Origin: DATHSY01 sp046729855
Lineage (GTDB): Bacteria; Actinomycetota; UBA4738; HRBIN12
Reading direction: 5' to 3'
DNA: 10,000 nt
Assembly: GCA_046729855.1 (NCBI GenBank)
Contig: JBKPHM010000068.1
Location: 1-10,000, forward strand
The position numbers were made by a program, and so were the translations under genes. Positions 1 through 6,165 of this stretch are shown piece after piece (position 1 is the first letter of the stretch; each line of letters begins with the position of its first letter). Below the pieces are notes generated by a model that saw only the letters and a program-made list of their open reading frames with translations, was not told the origin of the DNA and searched no databases.

Positions 1-178
1 AGAGCAGAGCCGACGGCCGAGTCGTGCGCATCTGCGCTTGGAGCGTCTTCACCTGCGCCTGGAGCGTCTTGACTTGTCGCGCGAGCCGTCGCTCGGTCGG
101 CGTCGCGGCGGACACCGGCGCGGCCAGCGCCGTCGCAGCGAGCAACGCCGCGAGTGCGGTCACGAAAGCGGTCTTCAC
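1..178 (-). CDS. Secreted coiled-coil protein, N-terminal fragment (partial)
   Basis: The gene is cut by the left edge; 59 residues are visible, read leftward from a GTG at 178-176. The start is well supported: GGGAGG on the minus strand (184-189) lies 5 nt upstream. Residues 1-23 form a typical Sec signal peptide, with a basic Lys at 2, a hydrophobic Ala/Leu core and a cleavage-like APVSA-A around 20-25. It is followed by a short charged segment and then an exact heptad repeat, QVKTLQA twice, at about 36-49, which predicts a coiled coil. The protein is therefore probably exported and may oligomerise or bind the envelope. Nothing visible identifies a family, so function is unknown. It is divergent from the MFS exporter gene; co-regulation is possible but not shown. 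The frame is open to the window edge. Confidence 0.72.
   Translation of the reverse strand, partial: MKTAFVTALAALLAATALAAPVSAATPTERRLARQVKTLQAQVKTLQAQMRTTRPSALL
32..73. repeat. Two-copy 21-bp tandem repeat encoding heptads
   Basis: Two adjacent 21-bp units, 32-52 and 53-73, differ at only two positions (38/59 and 50/71). Being 21 nt long, each unit encodes one coiled-coil heptad of the minus-strand secreted protein. The repeat is therefore explained by the protein and is not a regulatory iteron. Confidence 0.7.
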
Positions 179-190
179 GAGTACCTCCCG

Positions 191-228
191 GTTCGAAAGA
201 ACGTAGACCCCAACACCGAGAGTCTACG
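191..228. promoter_or_regulatory. Divergent intergenic region with two small inverted repeats
   Basis: The 102-bp gap between divergent genes (179-280) contains two dyads. The first is GTTC-GAAA-GAAC at 191-202. The second has 7-bp arms CGTAGAC (202-208) and GTCTACG (222-228) with a 13-bp spacer. Such dyads between divergent genes can be operators, here perhaps for the drug exporter, or they can form RNA hairpins. No convincing -35/-10 pair was found on either strand; TANNNT-like hexamers occur (for example TACGGT at 225-230) but without a good partner. No regulator gene is adjacent in the window. Confidence 0.3.
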
Positions 229-264
229 GTGGAGCGGCCTGTACGGTTCACGCGTCCCCGAGCC

Positions 265-273
265 GGAGAGGAG
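265..273 (+). promoter_or_regulatory. Ribosome binding site deciding the MFS TTG start
   Basis: The purine run GGAGAGGAG ends 7 nt before TTG 281-283. It is the only good Shine-Dalgarno in the region in front of the first transmembrane helix. It fixes the start at 281 rather than at any far-upstream in-frame ATG. Confidence 0.7.
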
Positions 274-280
274 CCGTCAG

Positions 281-1735
281 TTGGAAGCCGCTGCCGTCGT
301 TCCGGATCCCCGTCGTTGGCGAGCACTCGCGCTCGTCTGCGTCGCGTTCTTCATGGTCGTTCTCGACGTCGCGATCGTCAACGTCGCGCTGCCCACGATC
401 CAGACGGATCTCGAGATCTCTCGCAGCACGCTCCAGTGGATCGTCACCGCGTACTCACTGGCCTTCGGCGGGTTCCTGCTGCTCGGCGGCCGCGCTGCCG
501 ACATCTTCGGCCGGCGCCGTGTCTTCATGGTCGGCATGGTGATCTTCACACTCGGATCGCTCGCCTGCGCGCTGTCCAGCAGCGGCCTGGCACTGATCAT
601 CTTCCGCGCCATCCAGGGATTCGGTGGCGCAATCGTCTCGCCGGCGACCCTGGCGATCATCAGCGCGTCTTTCAGGCACGGCGGCGCCGAACGCAACAAG
701 GCCTTCGGGATCTGGGGCGGAGTCGCGGGCAGTGGCGCCGCCGCCGGCGTGCTCCTCGGCGGAGTCCTCGTCGAGTACCTCGGCTGGGAGTGGATCTTCC
801 TCGTCAACGTGCCTGTCGGAATCGCGATCTTCGCGCTCGCTCCGTGGCTGATCTCGGAGGGCCGCGTCGAGGGCGCCGACCGCCGCGTCGATCCGCTCTC
901 CGCCGTACTTGTGACGGCGGGACTCGTCTCCTTCGTCTACGCGATGTCGAAGGCGCCGGACAACGGCTGGACGTCCGGGAGGACGATCGGCTTCACCGCC
1001 GCGGCAGTTGTGCTCATCGGGATCTTCCTCTGGCGTGAGCTCCGGACCGACGCGCCGCTCGTCCCGCTCTGGATCTTCCGGTTGCGGCCCGTGACCGTCG
1101 CCAACGCCGTCGGGGCGCTGCTGGGCGGTGCAATCTTCGGCGGGTTCTTCCTGCTCACGCTGTACATGCAGCAGGTGCTCGGCTACTCCCCGCTGCAAGC
1201 GGGCGTCGCGTTCCTCGCGACCGCGGGCACCACGATTCCGGCCGCCGCCATCTCCCAGGCCCTCGTCACGAGGGTCGGCGTCAAGCCCGTGATGTTGACC
1301 GGCCTCCTCCTCATGGCCTTCGCCTACTTCTGGTACACGCAGCTACCCACTGAGGGCCATTTCTGGACGAACCTGTTCGTGCCGTTCTTCGCCAGTGGGT
1401 TCGGGCTGGCTTTCATCTTCATCCCGCTCTCGCTCGCCGCCCTCACCGTGGTCGAGGACCGGATCGCGGGCATCTCCTCCGGCCTGCTGAACACGTCGCA
1501 GCAGATCGGCGGCGCACTCGGTGTCGCGATCATGTCGACGATCGCCACGACGCACTCGGAGACGCTCCTGGAGGAGGGCGAGTCGCAGGCCGACGCCTTT
1601 ACCTCCGGGTACACACTGGCGTTCTGGGTCGCGGCCGGCTTCATGGTGGCCGGTGCAGTGATCACCCTGGTCGTGCTCAGGAACCGCGATGTACCGACAC
1701 AGGAGCCAGAGGCGATAGCCGAGCCCGCGAGCTAA
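281..1735 (+). CDS. MFS drug exporter, DHA2 / EmrB-QacA family
   Basis: A 484-residue membrane protein with the 14-helix topology of proton-coupled DHA2 exporters, which expel hydrophobic or cationic drugs across the cytoplasmic membrane. Visible signatures are the first-helix motif LDVAIVNVALP (28-38), the loop 2-3 motif A as GGRAADIFGRRR (69-80), motif B RAIQG (109-113), and an antiporter-type motif C around 146-161 (GVAGSGAAAG followed by GG). Motif C lacks the usual proline of GPxxGG. The loop segment WEWIFLVNVPVG (169-180) is also characteristic. Hydrophobic helices continue to about residue 470, followed by a short acidic tail. TTG 281 is chosen because a strong ribosome binding site precedes it. 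An in-frame ATG at 38 would add 81 Arg-rich, low-complexity residues and run antisense across the upstream secreted-protein gene. Substrate is unknown. Its TAA overlaps the stop codon of the convergent gene. Confidence 0.9.
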   Translation: MEAAAVVPDPRRWRALALVCVAFFMVVLDVAIVNVALPTIQTDLEISRSTLQWIVTAYSLAFGGFLLLGGRAADIFGRRRVFMVGMVIFTLGSLACALSSSGLALIIFRAIQGFGGAIVSPATLAIISASFRHGGAERNKAFGIWGGVAGSGAAAGVLLGGVLVEYLGWEWIFLVNVPVGIAIFALAPWLISEGRVEGADRRVDPLSAVLVTAGLVSFVYAMSKAPDNGWTSGRTIGFTAAAVVLIGIFLWRELRTDAPLVPLWIFRLRPVTVANAVGALLGGAIFGGFFLLTLYMQQVLGYSPLQAGVAFLATAGTTIPAAAISQALVTRVGVKPVMLTGLLLMAFAYFWYTQLPTEGHFWTNLFVPFFASGFGLAFIFIPLSLAALTVVEDRIAGISSGLLNTSQQIGGALGVAIMSTIATTHSETLLEEGESQADAFTSGYTLAFWVAAGFMVAGAVITLVVLRNRDVPTQEPEAIAEPAS

Positions 1736-2163
1736 GTCGTCGGAGGCGCCTCTGGGTAGCGAGGCAGCCCGTCGGCCGGGAGGCGGTCCCACGGCGCCAT
1801 CGAACCGACCCACGAGTGGTACTGGGGCCGGATGCCCGGATCGCCGTCCAGCGAGCCCAGGCGAACTGACACCTCCGGGCCGTCCGGCCAGGTTCCGCCG
1901 AACAGGCTCGACCCGCACACCGAGCAGAACGCCTTGACGGAAGCGCCTTCGGGCGGTCGATAGACGCGGATGAGCTCCTCGCCCTCGAGGAGCCGGAAGC
2001 CGTCGCGCGGCACGCGGCCCTGGGTCAGCCCGAACGTGCCTGAGTGTCGCCGGCACAGCGAGCAGTGGCAGTGGTTCGCCCGCCGGAACGGCTTCGTCAG
2101 CTCGTAGCGGACGCCCCGGCAAAGGCAGCCGCCGGCCAGCGGGAGCTTCGGTTCAGCCGCCAC
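1732..2163 (-). CDS. GFA / CENP-V domain zinc protein
   Basis: A 143-residue protein of the glutathione-dependent formaldehyde-activating (GFA/CENP-V, Mss4-like fold) family. The zinc ligands are clear: GGCLC (Cys13, Cys15), HCHCSLC (Cys32, Cys34, Cys37) followed by RRHSGT, and FCSVCGSSLF (Cys80, Cys83). Length matches the family. The founding member helps join formaldehyde to glutathione, but most members have no proven activity and many actinobacteria use other thiols. The formaldehyde role is therefore only family-level knowledge. The start is taken as GTG 2163-2161, just before the conserved GGCLC core. It overlaps the upstream gene by 11 bp and has no strong ribosome binding site, suggesting translational coupling. 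An ATG at 2337 would add 58 basic residues overlapping the previous gene and is rejected. Its TAG overlaps the MFS stop. Confidence 0.85.
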   Translation of the reverse strand: MAAEPKLPLAGGCLCRGVRYELTKPFRRANHCHCSLCRRHSGTFGLTQGRVPRDGFRLLEGEELIRVYRPPEGASVKAFCSVCGSSLFGGTWPDGPEVSVRLGSLDGDPGIRPQYHSWVGSMAPWDRLPADGLPRYPEAPPTT

Positions 2164-2827
2164 GCTTTCGAAGGTACAGGACGAAGTCGGACTCCTGGCG
2201 GCGCCGCGCTTTTTCCTCCCCGACGAGACCGTCGAGCGTGTGGCTTGCCTCGATCCGCGTACCGCCGATGACGGCGGCGAGATCGGCAGCGGACAGCTCG
2301 CGCGACGAGGCCAGGACGACCTCCGCCAGCTGCGCACGCGCGTCCTCGGCGTTGGGCAGCCGCTCGACGTGCTCCGCGTACCGTCGGGAGAGCAGGTCGA
2401 CGATCACCGCCGGCCAGCCCTGAACCCGCTCCTGCGCTCCTGCGGTGGTCAGGACGAGCCGGCGCTGGAGCCGGTCGACGGCGCGGGCGACCTGCTTGCG
2501 CTCGTGTCCGATCAGGCCCGGGAGGTCGGCGGTGCTGCACGGTCCCTGGTCGCCGAGGAAGTCGACCACGTCCTGCTCGAGCGGGGACAGCTCGCCGGGC
2601 TCACCGGTCGCCGCATACAGCGCCGGCAGTAGCTCGAGCGACACGAGCGCCGACCGCCCGTGCACGTGCTTGCCGACGCAGACGAGCCGGCGCTCGGGCA
2701 GCTCGTCCTTCCAGCGCCAGACGCGCCCGAACTCGGGGCTGAAGTCGAGGAAGCGACCCTCCTCGTCCCGCGACGACCACGTGATCTCGGGCGTGCCCGC
2801 CACGGCCTCCCAGAGCGACGGCAGCAC
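2153..2827 (-). CDS. AlkZ-related winged-helix protein (start uncertain)
   Basis: 224 residues from the first conventional start (GTG 2827-2825). The N-terminal stretch LPSLWEAVAG (2-11), then WRWKDELPERR (37-47), VCVGKHVHGR (49-58) and SLELLPALYA (63-72), recalls short actinobacterial and firmicute proteins annotated AlkZ-related. These are distant relatives of the YcaQ/AlkZ interstrand-crosslink glycosylases. Two winged-helix-like segments follow, about 80-130 and 163-221. I do not recognise a glycosylase catalytic motif, so DNA binding is likelier than catalysis; function is inferred only. Translation upstream of 2827 stays open for at least 26 codons and continues the family-like sequence (WVDRVGLALIFPSDDL). 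The true start is therefore probably a non-AUG codon, such as CTG 2905-2903, overlapping the permease stop as CTGA. It is downstream of the amino-acid permease genes and 11 bp overlapped by the GFA gene. Confidence 0.7.
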   Translation of the reverse strand: MLPSLWEAVAGTPEITWSSRDEEGRFLDFSPEFGRVWRWKDELPERRLVCVGKHVHGRSALVSLELLPALYAATGEPGELSPLEQDVVDFLGDQGPCSTADLPGLIGHERKQVARAVDRLQRRLVLTTAGAQERVQGWPAVIVDLLSRRYAEHVERLPNAEDARAQLAEVVLASSRELSAADLAAVIGGTRIEASHTLDGLVGEEKARRRQESDFVLYLRKRGG

Positions 2828-2901
2828 GAGGTCGTCGCTGGGAAAGATCAGCGCCAGCCCGACGCGGTCGACCCAACCCGCGGCGCCGCGAATGGTTCGG
2901 A

Positions 2902-3627
2902 TCAGACGAGACGACGTTCCAGGAATGCCGCCAGCCTCGTCAGGGGGAACGAGATCAGGAAGAACAGGACGAACACGGCTCCGTAGATCTCAAAGGCGTG
3001 GTTGTCGCCGCCGCCCTCGACCTCGAGCGTCTCGGGATCGACTGTCGGGAACGAGAGCCGTTCCGTCGACCGCTCCGCCGTCTCCAGGATCTCCGGGACC
3101 CCGAGGATCTGCGCCAGCGTGCTGTTCTGGATGATGTTCACGCTCAAGCTGACAAGCGGCGGGAGCAGGCGGCGGAGGGCCTGCGGCAGGATCACGAACA
3201 CGTGCCGGCCGACCCAACCGAAGCCGAGCGCGGCCGAGGCCTCGTGCTGCTCCCTCGGGATGGACTGGACCGCTCCGCGGGTCGCCTCGGCGATCTGCGC
3301 GCTCCCCCAGAGCGAGAGCCCCAGGATCGCAGCCTTGATCTCACTGAGCCGCAGGGCCTCGACGTTAGTCTCGTCCGCGAGCGTTGGTAGTCCGAAGAAG
3401 AGGATGAAGATCGTGACGATGATCGGCAGGCCGCGCCAAAGCTCGATGTAGCCACGGATCGCCGCCTGAACCGGTAGCGACTTGAGCGTCAGCAACGTGC
3501 CGAGCAGAACGCCGACGGCGACACTGAGCACAACCGATACCGCTGCGATGATCAGCGTGTTCTTGAGCCCCGTGTGGAGCATGTAGTCCGCGACAGGCTC
3601 GGCCCAGTTGGGCAGGCGGTCGAACAT
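2902..3627 (-). CDS. Amino-acid ABC transporter permease (HisM/GlnP type), second copy
   Basis: A 241-residue inner-membrane permease of the polar amino-acid uptake family. Helices lie at about 22-48, 58-80, 98-118, 150-172 and 212-238. The cytoplasmic EAA loop that docks on the ATPase is visible as EASAALGFGWVG at 129-140 followed by ILPQALRRLLPPL (146-158). The segment ELWRGLPIIVTIFILFFGLP (62-81) is diagnostic of the family. Translation starts at ATG 3627, 3 nt after the stop of the other permease gene. No separate strong ribosome binding site is present, so coupling is likely. An oddity is a hydrophilic insert at about 188-211 (rich in Glu, Pro and a GGG), just before the last helix, where relatives normally have a short loop. 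It likely forms a heterodimer with the neighbouring permease. Confidence 0.92.
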   Translation of the reverse strand: MFDRLPNWAEPVADYMLHTGLKNTLIIAAVSVVLSVAVGVLLGTLLTLKSLPVQAAIRGYIELWRGLPIIVTIFILFFGLPTLADETNVEALRLSEIKAAILGLSLWGSAQIAEATRGAVQSIPREQHEASAALGFGWVGRHVFVILPQALRRLLPPLVSLSVNIIQNSTLAQILGVPEILETAERSTERLSFPTVDPETLEVEGGGDNHAFEIYGAVFVLFFLISFPLTRLAAFLERRLV

Positions 3628-3630
3628 GGC

Positions 3631-4311
3631 CTACGTCGACTCCGGTAGCGCCAGCCGGCGCTCGAGCAGCCGGATCAGCGCCGAAAGGCCCCAAACCAAG
3701 GTCAGGTACGTCACCGCGAGAACGCCAAGCATCTCCCAGGTGCGGAAGTCGGTCGCCAGGAGGTCTAGTGCGCTGTTCGTCAGCTCCGGGATCGCCACCG
3801 CCGTCAGGAGCGCCGTGTTCTTGAGCACGGAGATGTACGTGTTGATCGACGACGGCAGCGAGATGCGGAACCCGATCGGCAGCGTGATGTTCAGGAAGGT
3901 CCGGATCGGGCTAAAGCCGAGTGCGAGCGCCGCCTCGCGGTAGCGCGCCGGAACAGCCTCGAAGCCCGCGCGGAAGTTCTCGGTGTTGAAGGCGCCGCCC
4001 CAGATCATCACTGCAAGCCAGGCGTACGTGAACGGCTCGAACTTGAGGTGGTCCGATAGCCGGGGCAGACCGAAGAAGAGCAGGAAGATCTGCACCAGGA
4101 TCGGGGTGTTGCGGATCAGCTCGACGTAGACCGCCGCGAGCTGGCTGATCACCGGAATCCGGTGCGCGCGGGCGGCGCCGAGCGTCAGGCCAATCGCGAA
4201 CGCGCCGGCGATGCCGATCGCTGCGATCTCGAGTGTCAGCCGGAGCCCGTGCTGGAGCTCTTCACGGTGCTCCCAGATATACGACCAGTCGAATTCGGCG
4301 AGTACGGTCAC
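3631..4311 (-). CDS. Amino-acid ABC transporter permease (HisM/GlnP type), first copy
   Basis: A 226-residue integral membrane subunit of a polar amino-acid importer. Family landmarks are VYVELIRNTPILVQIFLLFF (61-80) and the EAA loop EAALALGFSPIRTFLNITLP at 126-145. After these comes SSINTYISVLKNTALLTAVAI (154-174, described here in outline), which contains the conserved KNTAL segment. About five helices are expected. The start is GTG 4311-4309, the only start codon in frame near the N-terminus. It has no Shine-Dalgarno and lies 13 nt after a strong hairpin that separates it from the binding-protein gene. This suggests its translation is set differently from that of the upstream gene. It pairs with the downstream permease, from which it is separated by 3 nt. 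Substrate cannot be read from the sequence. Confidence 0.92.
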   Translation of the reverse strand: MTVLAEFDWSYIWEHREELQHGLRLTLEIAAIGIAGAFAIGLTLGAARAHRIPVISQLAAVYVELIRNTPILVQIFLLFFGLPRLSDHLKFEPFTYAWLAVMIWGGAFNTENFRAGFEAVPARYREAALALGFSPIRTFLNITLPIGFRISLPSSINTYISVLKNTALLTAVAIPELTNSALDLLATDFRTWEMLGVLAVTYLTLVWGLSALIRLLERRLALPEST

Positions 4312-4324
4312 GGCACCAGACGGG

Positions 4325-4348
4325 GAGGGGCGGCTTCAGCCGCCCCTC
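4325..4348 (-). terminator. Perfect 10-bp intercistronic hairpin (mRNA stabiliser or weak terminator)
   Basis: Arms GAGGGGCGGC (4325-4334) and GCCGCCCCTC (4339-4348) pair perfectly around a 4-nt loop. The hairpin sits in the 52-bp gap between the binding-protein stop (4364) and the permease start (4311). A second 4-bp stem, ACAC/GTGT, lies at 4351-4362. No T-run follows in the transcribed direction, so it does not look like a full intrinsic terminator. Hairpins at this place in ABC operons are known to protect the upstream binding-protein mRNA or reduce read-through, giving an excess of binding protein over permease. That role here is inference. Confidence 0.6.
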
Positions 4349-4363
4349 GAACACATCAGTGTC

Positions 4364-5278
4364 CTACCGCGGGCACTCGGTCTCGGGATTGCGTCCGCGC
4401 GGATACGCCTCCCTCGTCTGGGGCCGCGGGGCGTTGGTCCGGAAGAAGGTCCAGAACCGGCGAGGCGAATTCCGCTTCATGATCGCCCAGAACTCGTCCC
4501 TGCGCTTCATCTGCAGGACGGCCGCGTCGACCCACCGCTTCATCGCCGTTTCGCCCTTCCTGATTCCGATCCCGTAGGGGATCGCCAGGAACTTGTGCCG
4601 TGTCATCTCCAGGTTGCGGTCGTTCGCCGCGACGCCCAGCAGGAACGTGTCGTCGAACATGAACGTGTCGGCACGACCCTGCCGTAGGTTTTCCAGCGCG
4701 GCGACCGGCGAGTCGGTCACGATCACGTTCGCACGCGGGAAGCAGTTCCGCGTCCAGCGGTCGTAGATCGAGCCACGCGTCGTTGCCACGTTGCGGCCGT
4801 TCAGGTCGGCGAGCCGCGTGATCGGTGAGTTGTTCGGCACGAGCAGCCGGCCGGTCGCGTTGTAGTACGGACGGGAGTAGTCGATGACTTCCTCCCGGGC
4901 GGACGTCCATGTGAGCGTCGAGATGATGATGTCGACGCGCTTCTGCTGGAGCACCGGAATGCGGCTCGGTGTCGTCACGCAGGTCAGGCTGACCCGATTC
5001 CGCCGACCGAACGCGAGCTCCGCGAAGCGCCGCGCGACGTCGACGTCGTAGCCCGCGATCCTGTTCTGCCGGTTGATGTAGCCGAACGGCGGGAAGTCGC
5101 ACTTGACGCCGATCAGCCATCGCTTCCGCTGTGACACCTCCGACGGCAGCGGCGGCAGCTTCTGGGCCGCCGTAGCGGTGTCAGCTCTGTCGCCGCTCGA
5201 CGGCGATGCGGCGGCGAGAGCGGCCATGGCCACTCCGAGCACTGCTACCGCACCGATTGCGATCAACAGCCTTCTCAT
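4364..5278 (-). CDS. Amino-acid ABC transporter substrate-binding protein (SBP_bac_3 family)
   Basis: A 304-residue extracellular solute-binding protein, family 3, which captures a polar amino acid and delivers it to the two permeases. Residues 1-24 form a signal peptide, and no lipobox cysteine follows it. The binding fold begins at about 53 with RWLIGVKCDFPPFGYI. The family signature is seen as IAGYDVDVARRFAELAFG (74-91). Later segments are IISTLTWTSAREEVIDYSRP (118-137), with ligand-carboxylate-type Arg128, a second-domain stretch ATTRGS (165-170), and GRADTFMFDD (201-210). The C-terminus carries an Arg/Pro-rich tail (about 283-304). The start ATG 5278-5276 overlaps the ATPase stop as ATGA and is preceded by AAGGAGGGG (5283-5291), a very strong ribosome binding site. 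High expression is therefore likely. Exact ligand is unknown; acidic and polar amino acids are common for the family. Confidence 0.92.
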   Translation of the reverse strand: MRRLLIAIGAVAVLGVAMAALAAASPSSGDRADTATAAQKLPPLPSEVSQRKRWLIGVKCDFPPFGYINRQNRIAGYDVDVARRFAELAFGRRNRVSLTCVTTPSRIPVLQQKRVDIIISTLTWTSAREEVIDYSRPYYNATGRLLVPNNSPITRLADLNGRNVATTRGSIYDRWTRNCFPRANVIVTDSPVAALENLRQGRADTFMFDDTFLLGVAANDRNLEMTRHKFLAIPYGIGIRKGETAMKRWVDAAVLQMKRRDEFWAIMKRNSPRRFWTFFRTNAPRPQTREAYPRGRNPETECPR

Positions 5279-6126
5279 TCAACCCCTCCTTCGTCGATGG
5301 TCAATTCTTCCAGTGAATCTGGGAGCTGAAGTGTCCGGCGCAGGAAGCGCTGCGTGCGCTCCTCCTTCGGACGATCGAGCACCTCCCGTGGCTTGCCACG
5401 CTCGACGATCCGCCCCTCGTCCATGAAGATCAGCTGGTCGCCGACATCTCGGGCGAACTGCATCTCGTGGGTGACGACGAGCATCGTCATACCCATCTCG
5501 TTCGCGAGGTCGCGCATGACGATGAGCACCTCCCCGACGAGCTCCGGGTCGAGGGCCGACGTCACCTCGTCGAACAGCATCACGTGCGGGTCCATCATCA
5601 GCGCCCGGGCAATCGCAACGCGCTGCTGCTGGCCGCCCGAGAGCTGATGCGGATACTGTCGCGCTTTGTCCTCCAGTCCGACGCGGGCGAGCAGCTCGTG
5701 CGCCCGCATCTCCGCCTGCCGCCGAGGCATGTGCCTCACGCGCCGCGCGGCGAGCGTGACGTTGTCGATCGCCTTCAGGTGGGGGAAGAGGTTGAACTGC
5801 TGGAAGACAATCCCGATCCGTTGGCGCACCCCCGAGACGTCCACTCGCTTGGCCGTGATCTCTTCACCCTCGAGGAAGATCCGGCCGGAGTCGATCGGCT
5901 CGAGCAGGTTGACGCAGCGCAGCAGCGTGCTCTTCCCACTCCCGCTCGGGCCGATCACTACGAGCACCTCGCCCTGATCGACGGTCAAGTCGACGCGGTC
6001 GAGCACGAGGAGGTCGCCGAAGCTCTTCGTCACCGCCTCGAGCCGGACCATCGGCGCACCAACCAGTGCCGGCGAAGCCTCGTCCACTCTCGGTTGCGCC
6101 TGTGCCACAGCTGCCCCCCGACCCAT
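5275..6126 (-). CDS. Amino-acid ABC transporter ATP-binding protein (GlnQ/HisP type)
   Basis: A 283-residue cytoplasmic ATPase that powers the importer encoded downstream. All nucleotide-binding motifs are intact: Walker A GPSGSGKST (59-67), Q-loop FQQFNLFPH with Gln109, signature LSGGQ (162-166), Walker B VMLFDE (182-187), D-loop SALD (190-193) and H-loop His220 in VTHEM. The stretch FQQFNLFPHLKAIDNV is typical of the polar amino-acid subfamily. It is the first gene of the block. ATG 6126 gives a 26-residue tail before the conserved domain, and no good ribosome binding site precedes it. GTG 6108 and ATG 6051 are possible shorter starts, so the N-terminus is uncertain. Its TGA overlaps the binding-protein ATG by 4 bp. 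The C-terminus extends about 20 acidic residues beyond the usual end. Confidence 0.93.
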   Translation of the reverse strand: MGRGAAVAQAQPRVDEASPALVGAPMVRLEAVTKSFGDLLVLDRVDLTVDQGEVLVVIGPSGSGKSTLLRCVNLLEPIDSGRIFLEGEEITAKRVDVSGVRQRIGIVFQQFNLFPHLKAIDNVTLAARRVRHMPRRQAEMRAHELLARVGLEDKARQYPHQLSGGQQQRVAIARALMMDPHVMLFDEVTSALDPELVGEVLIVMRDLANEMGMTMLVVTHEMQFARDVGDQLIFMDEGRIVERGKPREVLDRPKEERTQRFLRRTLQLPDSLEELTIDEGGVE

Positions 6127-6165
6127 TCCGCATCGAACAGTGTCTGGGAGGTTAGAGCGTCGGCC
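6127..6165. promoter_or_regulatory. Compact divergent promoter region between ATPase and peptidase genes
   Basis: Only about 40-70 bp, depending on the peptidase start, separate the two divergent genes, so both promoters must lie here or inside the coding ends. On the minus strand TAACCT (6148-6153) fits the TANNNT -10 pattern, but no good -35 was found at 16-18 nt. On the plus strand GGGAGG (6146-6151) could be a ribosome binding site for the peptidase, though it lies 14 nt from the nearest start. With so little leader, one or both mRNAs may be leaderless. The assignment comes from gene layout, not from a clear promoter. Confidence 0.3.

Noticed and set aside
32..73. Tandem 21-bp repeat as a possible iteron or CRISPR remnant
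   Set aside because: There are only two units with no spacers, and they lie in frame as protein heptads.
190..202. GGTTCGAAA resembling a tRNA T-loop
   Set aside because: No acceptor, anticodon or D stem can be paired around it; it is better explained as a small inverted repeat.
38..280. In-frame N-terminal extension of the MFS gene back to ATG 38
   Set aside because: It is Arg-rich low-complexity sequence, antisense to a convincing secreted coiled-coil gene, and the strong ribosome binding site lies just before TTG 281.
154..1198. Large alternative open frames on both strands over the MFS gene
   Set aside because: GC-rich codon-position bias opens shadow frames. These lack motifs and are Arg/Ala/Asp-rich, while the MFS frame carries all family motifs.
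5467..6165. Long plus-strand extension of the peptidase gene
   Set aside because: It is the antisense frame of the amino-acid ABC ATPase, with His/Arg/Glu-rich shadow composition and no domain.
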